Shown one piece after another: positions 23,901 to 37,189 of a stretch of DNA of 64,000 nucleotides (within the stretch, counting starts at the first letter, position 1; each line of letters begins with the position of its first letter). Below the pieces are notes generated by a model. It ran no database searches, was not told where the DNA came from, and saw only the letters and a program-made list of their open reading frames with translations. This stretch comes from Thysanoteuthis rhombus (Eukaryota; Mollusca; Cephalopoda; Oegopsida; Thysanoteuthidae): positions 3,534,397 through 3,598,396 of the forward strand of contig OY735212.1 of assembly GCA_963457665.1 (NCBI GenBank). The letters are read 5' to 3'. A program made the translations under genes and the position numbers.

Positions 23901-25909
23901 AAATAACTGTATGGAACCACGAAGGGGAGCAAATAATAATCAGAGTCCAGTCAGAGAAGCAACTAGAAAATAGAAGTTGCGTGTAGAAGCAACTAATGGA
24001 AAATAACTGTATGGAACCACGAAAGAAAGCAAATGAAAATCAGAGTCTAGTCATAGAAGCAACTAGAAAATAGAAGTAGCGTATAGAAGGAACTAATGGA
24101 AAACAACTCTATGGAACCACGGAGGATAGCAACTAAAAATTAGAGACCGGTCAGAGAGGCAACTAGAAAATAGAAGTAGCGTGTAGAAACAACTAATGGA
24201 AAATAACTGTATGGAACCACGAAGGGGAGCAAATAATAATCAGAGTCCAGTCAGAGAAGCAACTAGAAAATAGAAGTTGCGTGTAGAAGCAACTAATGGA
24301 AAATAACTGTATGGAACCAAGAAGGAAAGCAAATGAAAATCAGAGTCCAGTCAGAGAAGCAACTAGAAAATAGAAATAGCGTGTAGAAACAACTAATGGA
24401 AAATAACTGTATGGAACCACGAAGGAAAGCAAATGAAAATCAGAGTCCAGTCAGACAGGCAACTAGAAAATAGAAGTTGCGTGTAGAAGCAACTAATGGA
24501 AAACAACTCTAGGGAACTATGGAGGAAAGCAACTAAAAATGAGAGTCCAGTCAGGGAGGCAACTATAAAATAGAAATAGCGTGTAGAAGCAACTAACGGA
24601 AAATAACTGTATGGAACCACGAAGGAAAGCAAATGAAAATCAGAGTCCAGTCAGAGAAGCAACTAGAAAATAGAAGTAGCGTATAGAAGGAACTAATGGA
24701 AAACAACTCTATAGAACCACGGAGGAAAGCAACTAAAAATCAGAATCCAGTTAGGGAGGTAACTAGAAAATAGAAGTTGCGTGTAGAAGCAACTAATGGA
24801 AAATAACTCTATGGAACCACGAAGGAAAGCAACTAAAAATCAGAGTCCAGTCAAAGAGGCATCTAGAAAATAGAAGTTGCGTGTAGAAGCAAGTAATGGA
24901 AAACAATACTAGGGAACTATGGAGGAAAGCAACTAAAAATCAGAGTCCAGTCAGGGAGGCAACTATAAAATTGAAATAGCGTGTAGAAGCAACTAACGGA
25001 AAAAAACTATATGGAACCACGAAGGAAAGCAAATGAAAATCAGAGTCCAGTCAGAGAAGAAAATAGAAAATAGAAGCAGCGTATAGAAGGAACTAATGGA
25101 AAACAACTCTATAGAACCACGGAGGAAAGCAACTAAAAATCGGAATCCAGTCAGGGAGGTAACTAGAAAATAGAAGTTGCATGCAGAAGCAACAAATGGA
25201 AAACAACTCTATGGAACTATTCAGGAAAACAACTAAAAATTAGAGTCCCTCAGAGTGGCAACTAGAAAATAGAAGTTGCGTGTAGGAGCAACTAATGGAA
25301 AATAACTCTATGGAACCACGGAAAAAAGCAAAAAAAAATCAGAATCCAGTCAGGGAGGTAACTAGAAAATAGAAGTTGCGTGTAGAAGCAACTAATGGAA
25401 AATAACTGTATGGAACCACGAAGGAAAGCAAATGAAAATCAGAGTCTAGTCATAGAAGCAACTAGAAAATAGAAGTAGCGTATAGAAGGAACTAATGGAA
25501 AACAACTCTATGGAACCACGGAGGATAGCAACTAAAAATTAGAGACCGGTCAGAGAAGCAACTAGAAAATAGAAGTAGCGTGTAGAAACAACTAATGGAA
25601 AATAACTGTATGGAACCACGAAGGGGAGCAAATAATAATCAGAGTCCAGTCAGAGAAGCAACTAGAAAATAGAAGTTGCGTGTAGAAGCAACTAATGGAA
25701 AATAACTGTATGGAACCACGAAAGAAAGCAAATGAAAATCAGAGTCTAGTCATAGAAGCAACTAGAAAATAGAAGTAGCGTATAGAAGGAACTAATGGAA
25801 AACAACTCTATGGAACCACGGAGGATAGCAACTAAAAATTAGAGACCGGTCAGAGAGGCAACTAGAAAATAGAAGTAGCGTATAGAAGGAACTAATGGAA
25901 AACAACTGT

Positions 25910-27630
25910 ATGGAACCACGAAGGGGAGCAAATAATAATCAGAGTCCAGTCAGAGAAGCAACTAGAAAATAGAAGTTGCGTGTAGAAGCAACTAATGGAA
26001 AATAACTGTATGGAACCAAGAAGGAAAGCAAATGAAAATCAGAGTCCAGTCAGAGAAGCAACTAGAAAATAGAAATAGCGTGTAGAAACAACTAATGGAA
26101 AATAACTGTATGGAACCACGAAGGAAAGCAAATGAAAATCAGAGTCCAGTCAGAGAGGCAACTAGAAAATAGAAGTTGCGTGTAGAAGCAACTAATGGAA
26201 AACAACTCTAGGGAACTATGGAGGAAAGCAACTAAAAATGAGAGTCCAGTCAGGGAGGCAACTATAAAATAGAAATAGCGTGTAGAAGCAACTAACGGAA
26301 AATAACTGTATGGAACCACGAAGGAAAGCAAATGAAAATCAGAGTCCAGTCAGAGAAGCAACTAGAAAATAAAAGTAGCGTATAGAAGGAACTAATGGAA
26401 AACAACTCTATAGAACCACGGAGGAAAGCAACTAAAAATCAGAATCCAGTTAGGGAGGTAACTAGAAAATAGAAGTTGCGTGTAGAAGCAACTAATGGAA
26501 AATAACTGTATGGAACCACGAAGGAAAGCAACTAAAAATCAGAGTCCAGTCAAAGAGGCATCTAGAAAATAGAAGTTGCGTGTAGAAGCAACTAATGGAA
26601 AACAACACTAGGGAAATATGGAGGAAAGCAACTAAAAATCAGAGTCCAGTCAGGGAGGCAACTATAAAATTGAAATAGCGTGTAGAAGCAACTAACGGAA
26701 AATAACTATATGGAACCACGAAGGAAAGCAAATGAAAATCAGAGTCCAGTCAGAGAAGAAACTAGAAAATAGAAGTAGCGTATAGAAGGAACTAATGGAA
26801 AACAACTCTATAGAACCACGGAGGAAAGCAACTAAAAATCGGAATCAGGTCAGGGAGGTAACTAGAAAATAGAAAATGCATGCAGAAGCAACAAATGGAA
26901 AACAACTCTATGGAACTATTCAGGAAAACAACTAAAAATTAGAGTCCCTCAGAGTGGCAACTAGAAAATAGAAGTTGCGTGTAGAAGCAACTAACGGAAA
27001 ATAACTCTATGGAACCACGGAAAAAAGCAACTAAAAATCAGAATCCAGTCAGGGAGGTAACTAGAAAATAGAAGTTGCGTGTAGAAGCAACTAATGGAAA
27101 ATAACTGTATGGAACCACGATGGAAAGCAAATGAAAATCAGAGTCTAGTCATAGAAGCAACTAGAAAATAGAAGTAGCGTATAGAAGGAACTAATGGAAA
27201 ACAACTCTATGGAACCACGGAGGATAGCAACTAAAAATTAGAGACCGGTCAGAGAGGCAACTAGAAAATAGAAGTAGCGTGTAGAAACAACTAATGGAAA
27301 ATAACTGTATGGAACCACGAAGGGGAGCAAATAATAATCAGAGTCCAGTCAGAGAAGCAACTAGAAAATAGAAGTTGCGTATAGAAGCAACTAATGGAAA
27401 ATAACTGTATGGAACCACGAAAGAAAGCAAATGAAAATCAGAGTCTAGTCATAGAAGCAACTAGAAAATAGAAGTAGCGTATAGAAGGAACTAATGGAAA
27501 ACAACTCTATGGAACCACGGAGGATAGCAACTAAAAATTAGAGACCGGTCAGAGAGGCAACTAGAAAATAGAAGTAGCGTGTAGAAACAACTAATGGAAA
27601 ATAACTGTATGGAACCACGAAGGGGAGCAA
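25910..27630 (+). repeat. 1.7-kb duplicated HOR copy A (offset 5197)
   Basis: Shares private variants with 31107-32827: GGGAAATATGGAGG (about 26611 / 31808), GGAATCAGGTCAGGG (26841 / 32038) and CCACGATGGAAAGC (27116 / 32313). The GCATGC marks 26878 and 32075 also differ by 5197. Copy A alone carries GAAAATGCATGC instead of GAAGTTGCATGC. Confidence 0.82.
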
Positions 27631-30261
27631 ATAATAATCAGAGTCCAGTCAGAGAAGCAACTAGAAAATAGAAGTTGCGTGTAGAAGCAACTAATGGAAA
27701 ATAACTCTATGGAACCACGAAGGAAAGCAAATGAAAATCAGAGTCCAGTCAAAGAGGCATCTAGAAAATAGAAGTTGCGTGTAGAAGCAAGTAATGGAAA
27801 ACAACACTAGGGAACTATGGAGGAAAGCAACTAAAAATCAGAGTCCAGTCAGGGAGGCAACTATAAAATTGAAATAGCGTGTAGAAGCAACTAACGGAAA
27901 ATAACTATATGGAACCACGAAGGAAAGCAAATGAAAATCAGAGTCCAGTCAGAGAAGAAAATAGAAAATAGAAGCAGCGTATAGAAGGAACTAATGGAAA
28001 ACAACTCTATAGAACCACGGAGGAAAGCAACTAAAAATCGGAATCCAGTCAGGGAGGTAACTAGAAAATAGAAGTTGCATGCAGAAGCAACAAATGGAAA
28101 ACAACTCTATGGAACTATTCAGGAAAACAACTAAAAATTAGAGTCCCTCAGAGTGGCAACTAGAAAATAGAAGTTGCGTGTAGGAGCAACTAATGGAAAA
28201 TAACTCTATGGAACCACGGAAAAAAGCAAAAAAAAATCAGAATCCAGTCAGGGAGGTAACTAGAAAATAGAAGTTGCGTGTAGAAGCAACTAATGGAAAA
28301 TAACTGTATGGAACCACGAAGGAAAGCAAATGAAAATCAGAGTCTAGTCATAGAAGCAACTAGAAAATAGAAGTAGCGTATAGAAGGAACTAATGGAAAA
28401 CAACTCTATGGAACCACGGAGGATAGCAACTAAAAATTAGAGACCGGTCAGAGAAGCAACTAGAAAATAGAAGTAGCGTGTAGAAACAACTAATGGAAAA
28501 TAACTGTATGGAACCACGAAGGGGAGCAAATAATAATCAGAGTCCAGTCAGAGAAGCAACTAGAAAATAGAAGTTGCGTGTAGAAGCAACTAATGGAAAA
28601 TAACTGTATGGAACCACGATGGAAAGCAAATGAAAATCAGAGTCTAGTCATAGAAGCAACTAGAAAATAGAAGTAGCGTATAGAAGGAACTAATGGAAAA
28701 CAACTCTATGGAACCACGGAGGATAGCAACTAAAAATTAGAGACCGGTCAGAGAGGCAACTAGAAAATAGAAGTAGCGTGTAGAAACAACTAATGGAAAA
28801 TAACTGTATGGAACCACGAAGGGGAGCAAATAATAATCAGAGTCCAGTCAGAGAAGCAACTAGAAAATAGAAGTTGCGTGTAGAAGCAACTAATTGAAAA
28901 TAACTGTATGGAACCAAGAAGGAAAGCAAATGAAAATCAGAGTCCAGTCAGAGAAGCAACTAGAAAATAGAAATAGCGTGTAGAAACAACTAATTGAAAA
29001 TAACTGTATGGAACCACGAAGGAAAGCAAATGAAAATCAGAGTCCAGTCAGAGAGGCAACTAGAAAATAGAAGTTGCGTGTAGAAGCAACTAATGGAAAA
29101 CAACTCTAGGGAACTATGGAGGAAAGCAACTAAAAATGAGAGTCCAGTCAGGGAGGCAACTATAAAATAGAAATAGCGTGTAGAAGCAACTAACGGAAAA
29201 TAACTGTATGGAACCACGAAGGAAAGCAAATGAAAATCAGAGTCCAGTCAGAGAAGCAACTAGAAAATAGAAGTAGCGTATAGAAGGAACTAATGGAAAA
29301 CAACTCTATAGAACCACGGAGGAAAGCAACTAAAAATCAGAATCCAGTTAGGGAGGTAACTAGAAAATAGAAGTTGCGTGTAGAAGCAACTAATGGAAAA
29401 TAACTGTATGGAACCACGAAGGAAAGCAACTAAAAATCAGAGTCCAGTCAAAGAGGCATCTAGAAAATAGAAGTTGCGTGTAGAAGCAAGTAATGGAAAA
29501 CAATACTAGGGAACTATGGAGGAAAGCAACTAAAAATCAGAGTCCAGTCAGTGATGCAACTATAAAATTGAAATAGCGTGTAGAAGCAACTAACGGAAAA
29601 AAACTATATGGAACCACGAAGGAAAGCAAATGAAAATCAGAGTCCAGTCAGAGAAGAAAATAGAAAATAGAAGCAGCGTATAGAAGGAACTAATGGAAAA
29701 CAACTCTATAGAACCACGGAGGAAAGCAACTAAAAATCGGAATCCAGTCAGGGAGGTAACTAGAAAATAGAAGTTGCATGCAGAAGCAACAAATGGAAAA
29801 CAACTCTATGGAACTATTCAGGAAAACAACTAAAAATTAGAGTCCCTCAGAGTGGCAACTAGAAAATAGAAGTTGCGTGTAGGAGCAACTAATGGAAAAT
29901 AACTCTATGGAACCACGGAAAAAAGCAAAAAAAAATCAGAATCCAGTCAGGGAGGTAACTAGAAAATAGAAGTTGCGTGTAGAAGCAACTAATGGAAAAT
30001 AACTGTATGGAACCACGATGGAAAGCAAATGAAAATCAGAGTCTAGTCATAGAAGCAACTAGAAAATAGAAGTAGCGTATAGAAGGAACTAATGGAAAAC
30101 AACTCTATGGAACCACGGAGGATAGCAACTAAAAATTAGAGACCGGTCAGAGAAGCAACTAGAAAATAGAAGTAGCGTGTAGAAACAACTAATGGAAAAT
30201 AACTGTATGGAACCACGAAGGGGAGCAAATAATAATCAGTGTCCAGTCAGAGAAGCAACTA

Positions 30262-31460
30262 GAAAATAGAAGTTGCGTCTAGAAGCAACTAATGGAAAAT
30301 AACTGTATGGAACCACGAAAGAAAGCAAATGAAAATCAGAGTCTAGTCATAGAAGCAACTAGAAAATAGAAGTAGCGTATAGAAGGAACTAATGGAAAAC
30401 AACTCTATGGAACCACGGAGGATAGCAACTAAAAATTAGAGACCGGTCAGAGAGGCAACTAGAAAATAGAAGTAGCGTGTAGAAACAACTAATGGAAAAT
30501 AACTGTATGGAACCACGAAGGGGAGCAAATAATAATCAGAGTCCAGTCAGAGAAGCAACTAGAAAATAGAAGTTGCGTGTAGAAGCAACTAATGGAAAAT
30601 AACTGTATGGAACCAAGAAGGAAAGCAAATGAAAATCAGAGTCCAGTCAGAGAAGCAACTAGAAAATAGAAATAGCGTGTAGAAACAACTAATGGAAAAT
30701 AACTGTATGGAACCACGAAGGAAAGCAAATGAAAATCAGAGTCCAGTCAGAGAGGCAACTAGAAAATAGAAGTTGCGTGTAGAAGCAACTAATGGAAAAC
30801 AACTCTAGGGAACTATGGAGGAAAGCAACTAAAAATGAGAGTCCAGTCAGGGAGGCAACTAGAAAATAGAAGTTGCGTGTAGAAGCAACTAATGGAAAAT
30901 AACTGTATGGAACCACGAAAGAAAGCAAATGAATATCAGAGTCTAGTCATAGAAGCAACTAGAAAATAGAAGTAGCGTATAGAAGGAACTAATGGAAAAC
31001 AACTCTATGGAACCACGGAGGATAGCAACTAAAAATTAGAGACCGGTCAGAGAGGCAACTAGAAAATAGAAGTAGCGTGTAGAAACAACTAATGGAAAAT
31101 AACTGTATGGAACCACGAAGGGGAGCAAATAATAATCAGAGTCCAGTCAGAGAAGCAACTAGAAAATAGAAGTTGCGTGTAGAAGCAACTAATGGAAAAT
31201 AACTGTATGGAACCAAGAAGGAAAGCAAATGAAAATCAGAGTCCAGTCAGAGAAGCAACTAGAAAATAGAAATAGCGTGTAGAAACAACTAATGGAAAAT
31301 AACTGTATGGAACCACGAAGGAAAGCAAATGAAAATCAGAGTCCAGTCAGAGAGGCAACTAGAAAATAGAAGTTGCGTGTAGAAGCAACTAATGGAAAAC
31401 AACTCTAGGGAACTATGGAGGAAAGCAACTAAAAATGAGAGTCCAGTCAGGGAGGCAACT
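30262..31460 (+). repeat. 600-bp (6-mer) recent tandem duplication
   Basis: 30262-30860 and 30862-31460 are the same sequence at an offset of 600, with about three differences. One is AAAATCAG changed to AATATCAG near 30933; another is GCGTCTAG at 30277 against GCGTGTAG at 30877. The copies meet in a chimeric monomer at about 30841-30900. Confidence 0.92.
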
Positions 31461-32827
31461 ATAAAATAGAAATAGCGTGTAGAAGCAACTAACGGAAAAT
31501 AACTGTATGGAACCACGAAGGAAAGCAAATGAAAATCAGAGTCCAGTCAGAGAAGCAACTAGAAAATAGAAGTAGCGTATAGAAGGAACTAATGGAAAAC
31601 AACTCTATAGAACCACGGAGGAAAGCAACTAAAAATCAGAATCCAGTTAGGGAGGTAACTAGAAAATAGAAGTTGCGTGTAGAAGCAACTAATGGAAAAT
31701 AACTGTATGGAACCACGAAGGAAAGCAACTAAAAATCAGAGTCCAGTCAAAGAGGCATCTAGAAAATAGAAGTTGCGTGTAGAAGCAACTAATGGAAAAC
31801 AACACTAGGGAAATATGGAGGAAAGCAACTAAAAATCAGAGTCCAGTCAGGGAGGCAACTATAAAATTGAAATAGCGTGTAGAAGCAACTAACGGAAAAT
31901 AACTATATGGAACCACGAAGGAAAGCAAATGAAAATCAGAGTCCAGTCAGAGAAGAAACTAGAAAATAGAAGTAGCGTATAGAAGGAACTAATGGAAAAC
32001 AACTCTATAGAACCACGGAGGAAAGCAACTAAAAATCGGAATCAGGTCAGGGAGGTAACTAGAAAATAGAAGTTGCATGCAGAAGCAACAAATGGAAAAC
32101 AACTCTATGGAACTATTCAGGAAAACAACTAAAAATTAGAGTCCCTCAGAGTGGCAACTAGAAAATAGAAGTTGCGTGTAGAAGCAACTAACGGAAAATA
32201 ACTCTATGGAACCACGGAAAAAAGCAACTAAAAATCAGAATCCAGTCAGGGAGGTAACTAGAAAATAGAAGTTGCGTGTAGAAGCAACTAATGGAAAATA
32301 ACTGTATGGAACCACGATGGAAAGCAAATGAAAATCAGAGTCTAGTCATAGAAGCAACTAGAAAATAGAAGTAGCGTATAGAAGGAACTAATGGAAAACA
32401 ACTCTATGGAACCACGGAGGATAGCAACTAAAAATTAGAGACCGGTCAGAGAGGCAACTAGAAAATAGAAGTAGCGTGTAGAAACAACTAATGGAAAATA
32501 ACTGTATGGAACCACGAAGGGGAGCAAATAATAATCAGAGTCCAGTCAGAGAAGCAACTAGAAAATAGAAGTTGCGTGTAGAAGCAACTAATGGAAAATA
32601 ACTGTATGGAACCACGAAAGAAAGCAAATGAAAATCAGAGTCTAGTCATAGAAGCAACTAGAAAATAGAAGTAGCGTATAGAAGGAACTAATGGAAAACA
32701 ACTCTATGGAACCACGGAGGATAGCAACTAAAAATTAGAGACCGGTCAGAGAGGCAACTAGAAAATAGAAGTAGCGTGTAGAAACAACTAATGGAAAATA
32801 ACTGTATGGAACCACGAAGGGGAGCAA
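31107..32827 (+). repeat. 1.7-kb duplicated HOR copy B (offset 5197)
   Basis: Partner of 25910-27630. It retains the usual GAAGTTGCATGC at 32071, so the change in copy A (26874 onward) happened after the duplication or was converted back here. Confidence 0.8.
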
Positions 32828-33360
32828 ATGAAAATCAGAGTCCAGTCAGAGAAGCAACTAGAAAATAGAAGTAGCGTGTAGAAACAACTAATGGAAAATA
32901 ACTGTATGGAACCACGAAGGAAAGCAAATGAAAATCAGAGTCCAGTCAGAGAAGCAACTAGAAAATAGAAGTTGCGTGTAGAAGCAACTAATGGAAAACA
33001 ACTCTAGGGAACTATGGAGGAAAGCAACTAAAAATGAGAGTCCAGTCAGGGAGGCAACTATAAAATAGAAATAGCGTGTAGAAGCAACTAACGGAAAATA
33101 ACTGTATGGAACCACGAAGGAAAGCAAATGAAAATCAGAGTCCAGTCAGAGAAGCAACTAGAAAATAGAAGTAGCGTATAGAAGGAACTAATGGAAAACA
33201 ACTCTATAGAACCACGGAGGAAAGCAACTAAAAATCAGAATCCAGTTAGGGAGGTAACTAGAAAATAGAAGTAGCGTGTAGAAGCAACTAATGGAAAATA
33301 ACTGTATGGAACCAAGAAGGAAAGCAAATGAAAATCAGAGTCCAGTCAGAGAAGCAACTA

Positions 33361-34460
33361 GAAAATAGAAGTTGCATGTAGAAACAACTAATGGAAAACA
33401 ACTCTATGGAACTATGGAGGAAAGCAAGTAAAAATCAGAGTCCAGTCAGGGAGGCAACTATAAAATAAAAATAACGTTTAGAAGCAACTAACAGAAAATA
33501 ACTCTATGGAACCATGAAAGAAAGCAATTGAAAATTAGAGACCAGTCAGAGAAGCAACTAGAAAATAAAAGTTGCGTGTAGAAGCAACTAATGGAAAACA
33601 ACTCTATGGAACTATGGAGGAAAACAACTAAAAATCAGAATCCAGTCAGAGAGGCAACTAGAAAATAGAAGTAGCGTATAGAAGGAACTAACGGAAAACA
33701 ACTCTATGGAACTATTAAGGAAAGCAACTAAAAATCAGAGTCCAGTCAGGGGGGGCAACTATAAAATAAAAATACCGTGTAGAAGCAACTATCGGAAAAT
33801 AACTCTATGGAACAATGAAGGAAAGCAACTCTATGGAACCACGGAAAAAAGCAACTAAAAATCAGAGTCCAGTCAGAGAGGCAACTAGAAAATAGAAGTA
33901 GCGTATAGTAGGAACTAATGGAAAACAACTCTATGGAATAGTTCCATACTATTAAGGAAAGCAACTAAAAATAAGAGTCCAGTCAGGGGGGCAACTATAA
34001 AATAAAAATACCGTGTAGAAGCAACTAACGGAAAATAACTCTATGGAACCATGAAGGAAAGCAACTCTATGGAACCACGGAAAAAAGCAACTAAAAATCA
34101 GAGTCCAGTCAGAGAGGCAACTAGAAAATAGAAGTAGCGTATAGAAGGAACTAATGGAAAACAACTCTATGGAACTATTAAGGAAAGTAACTAAAAATAA
34201 GAGTCCAGTCAGGGGGGCAACTATAAAATAAAAATAGCGTGTAGAAGCAACTATCGGAAAATAACTCTATGGAACTATGAAGGAAAGCAACTCTATGGAA
34301 CCACGGAAAAAAGCAATTAAAAATCAGAATCCAGTCAGAGAGGCAACTAGAAAATAGAAGTAGCGTATAAAAGGAACTAATGGAAAACAACTCTATGGAA
34401 CTATTGAGGAAAGCAACTAAAAATCAGAGTCAAGTCAGGGGGGCAACTATAAAATAAAAA
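33361..34460 (+). repeat. Second 226-bp HOR array, about four units, with its left flank
   Basis: The G-run mark occurs at 33749, 33986, 34212 and 34438, at steps of 237, 226 and 226. The 237 step is explained by a 10-base insertion at 33939-33948 plus one extra G. The leading flank (AAAGCAATTGAAAATTAG at 33521) matches 9604 at an offset of 23917, so the block is a copy of the 9.4-10.5 kb segment. Confidence 0.9.
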
Positions 34461-37189
34461 TAGCGTGTAGAAACAACTAACGGAAAATAACTGTATGGAA
34501 CCTCGAATGAAAGCAAATGAAAATCAGAATCCAGTCAGAGAAGCAACTAGAAAATAGAAGTAGCGTATAGAAGGAACTAATGGAAAACAACTCTATAGAA
34601 CCACGGAGGAAAGCAACTAAAAATCAGAATCCAGTCAGGGAGGTAACTAGAAAATAGAAGTTGCGTGTAGAAACAACTAATGGAAAACAAATCTATGGAA
34701 CCACGGAGGAAAGCAACTAAAAATCAGAGTCCAGTCAGAGAAGCAACTAGAAAATAGAAGTAGCGTGTAGAAACAACTAATGGAAAATAACTGTATGGAA
34801 CTACGAAGGAAAGCAACTAAAAATCAGAGTCCAGTCAGAGAAGCAACTAGAAAATAGAAGTAGCGTGTAGAAACAACTAATGGAAAATAACTGTATGGAA
34901 CCACGAAGGAAAGCAAATGAAAATCAGAGTCCAGTCAGAGAAGAAAATAGAAAATAGAAGTAGCGTATAGAAGGAACTAATGGAAAACAACTCTATAGAA
35001 CCACGGAGGAAAGCAACTAAAAATCAGAATCCAGTCAGGGAGGTAACTAGAAAATAGAAGTTGCGTGTAGAAACAACTAATGGAAAACAAATCTATGGAA
35101 CCACGGAGGAAAGCAACTAAAAATCAGAGTCCAGTCAGAGAAGCAACTAGAAAATAGAAGTAGCGTGTAGAAACAACTAATGGAAAATAACTGTATGGAA
35201 CTACGAAGGAAAGCAAATGAAAATCAGAGTCCAGTCAGAGAAGCAACTAGAAAATAGAAGTAGCGTGTAGAAACAACTAATGGAAAATAACTGTATGGAA
35301 CCACGAAGGAAAGCAAATGAAAATCAGAGTCCAGTCAGAGAAGCAACTAGAAAATAGAAGTTGCGTGTAGAAGCAACTAATGGAAAATAACTGTATGGAA
35401 TCAAGAAGGAAAGCAAATGAAAATCAGAGTCCAGTCAGAGAAGCAACTAGAAAATAGAAGTTGCGTGTAGAAACAACTAATGGAAAATAACTGTATGGAA
35501 CCACGAAGGAAAGCAAATGAAAATCAGAGTCCAGTCAGAGAGGCAACTAGAAAATAGAAGTTGCGTGTAGAAGCAACTAATGGAAAACAACTCTAGGGAA
35601 CTATGGAGGAAAGCAACTAAAAATGAGAGTCCAGTCAGGGAGGCAACTATAAAATAGAAATAGCGTGTAGAAGCAACTAACGGAAAATAACTGTATGGAA
35701 CCACGAAGGAAAGCAAATATAAATCAGAGTCCAGTCAGAGAAGCAACTAGAAAATAGAAGTAGCGTATAGAAAGAACTAATGGAAAACAACTCTACAGAA
35801 CCACGGAGGAAAGCAACTAAAAATCAGAATCCAGTTAGGGAGGTAACTAGAAAATAGAAGTTGCGTGTAGAAGCAACTAATGGAAAATAACTGTATGGAA
35901 CCACGAAGGAAAGCAACTAAAAATCAGAATCCAGTCAGGGAGGTAACTAGAAAATAGAAGTTGCGTGTAGAAGCAACTAATGGAAAATAACTGTATGGAA
36001 CCACGAAGGAAAGCAAATTAAAATCAGAGTCCAGCCATAGAAGCAACTAAAAAATAGAAGTAGCGTATAGAAGGAACTAATGGAAAACAACTCTATGGAA
36101 CCACGGAGGAAAGCAACTAAAAATTAGAGACCGGTCAGAGAGGCAACTAGAAAATAGAAGTAGCGTGTAGAAACAACTAATGGAAAATAACTGTATGGAA
36201 CCACGAAGGGGAGCAAATAATAATCAGAGTCCAGTCAGAGAAGCAACTAGAAAATAGAAGTTGCGTGTAGAAGCAACTAATGGAAAACAACTCTATGGAA
36301 CTATGGAGGGAAGCAACTAAAAATCAGAGTCCAGTCAGGGAGGGAACTATAAAATAGAAATAGCGTGTAGAAGCAACTAACGGAAAAAAACTGTATGGAA
36401 CCACGAAGGAAAGCAAATGAAAATCAGAGTCCAGTCAGAGAAGCAACTAGAAAATAGAAGTAGCGTATAGAAGCAACTAATGGAAAACAAATCTATGGAA
36501 CTATGGAGGAAAGCAACTAAAAATCAGAGTCCAGTCAGAGAAGCAACTAGAAAATAGAAGTAGCGTGTAGAAACAACTAATGGAAAATAACTGTATGGAA
36601 CCACGAAGGAAAGCAAATGAAAATCAGAGTCCAGTCAGAGAAGCAACTAGAAAATAGAAGTAGCGTGTAGAAACAACTAATGGAAAATAACTGTATGGAA
36701 CCACGAAGGAAAGCAAATGAAAATCAGAGTCCAGTCAGAGAAGCAACTAGAAAATAGAAGTTGCGTGTAGAAGCAACTAATGGAAAATAACTGTATGGAA
36801 CCAAGAAGGAAAGCAAATGAAAATCAGAGTCCAGTCAGAGAAGCAACTAGAAAATAGAAGTAGCGTGTAGAAACAACTAATGGGAAATAACTGTATGGAA
36901 CCACGAAGGAAAGCAAATGAAAATCAGAGTCCAGTCAGAGAGGCAACTAGAAAATAGAAGTTGCGTGTAGAAGCAACTAATGGAAAACAACTCTATGGAA
37001 CTATGGAGGAAAGCAACTAAAAATGATAGTCCAGTCAGGGAGGCAACTATAAAATAGAAATAGCGTGTAGAAGCAACTAACGGAAAATAACTGTATGGAA
37101 CCACGAAGGAAAGCAAATGAAAATCAGAGTCCAGTCAGAGAAGCAACTAGAAAATAGAAGTAGCGTATAGAAGGAACTAATGGAAAACA

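Larger units (their letters stand above)
20881..32075 (+). repeat. 1699-bp (17-mer) HOR family with expanded and contracted members
   Basis: The GCATGC marks lie at 20881, 21581, 22780, 23480, 25179, 26878, 28077, 29776 and 32075. Steps of 1699 (17 monomers, one of 99 bp) occur at 23480-25179-26878 and 28077-29776. The related steps of 1199, 1899 (20881-22780 and 21581-23480) and 2299 are whole-monomer deletions or additions of the same plan. Confidence 0.9.
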
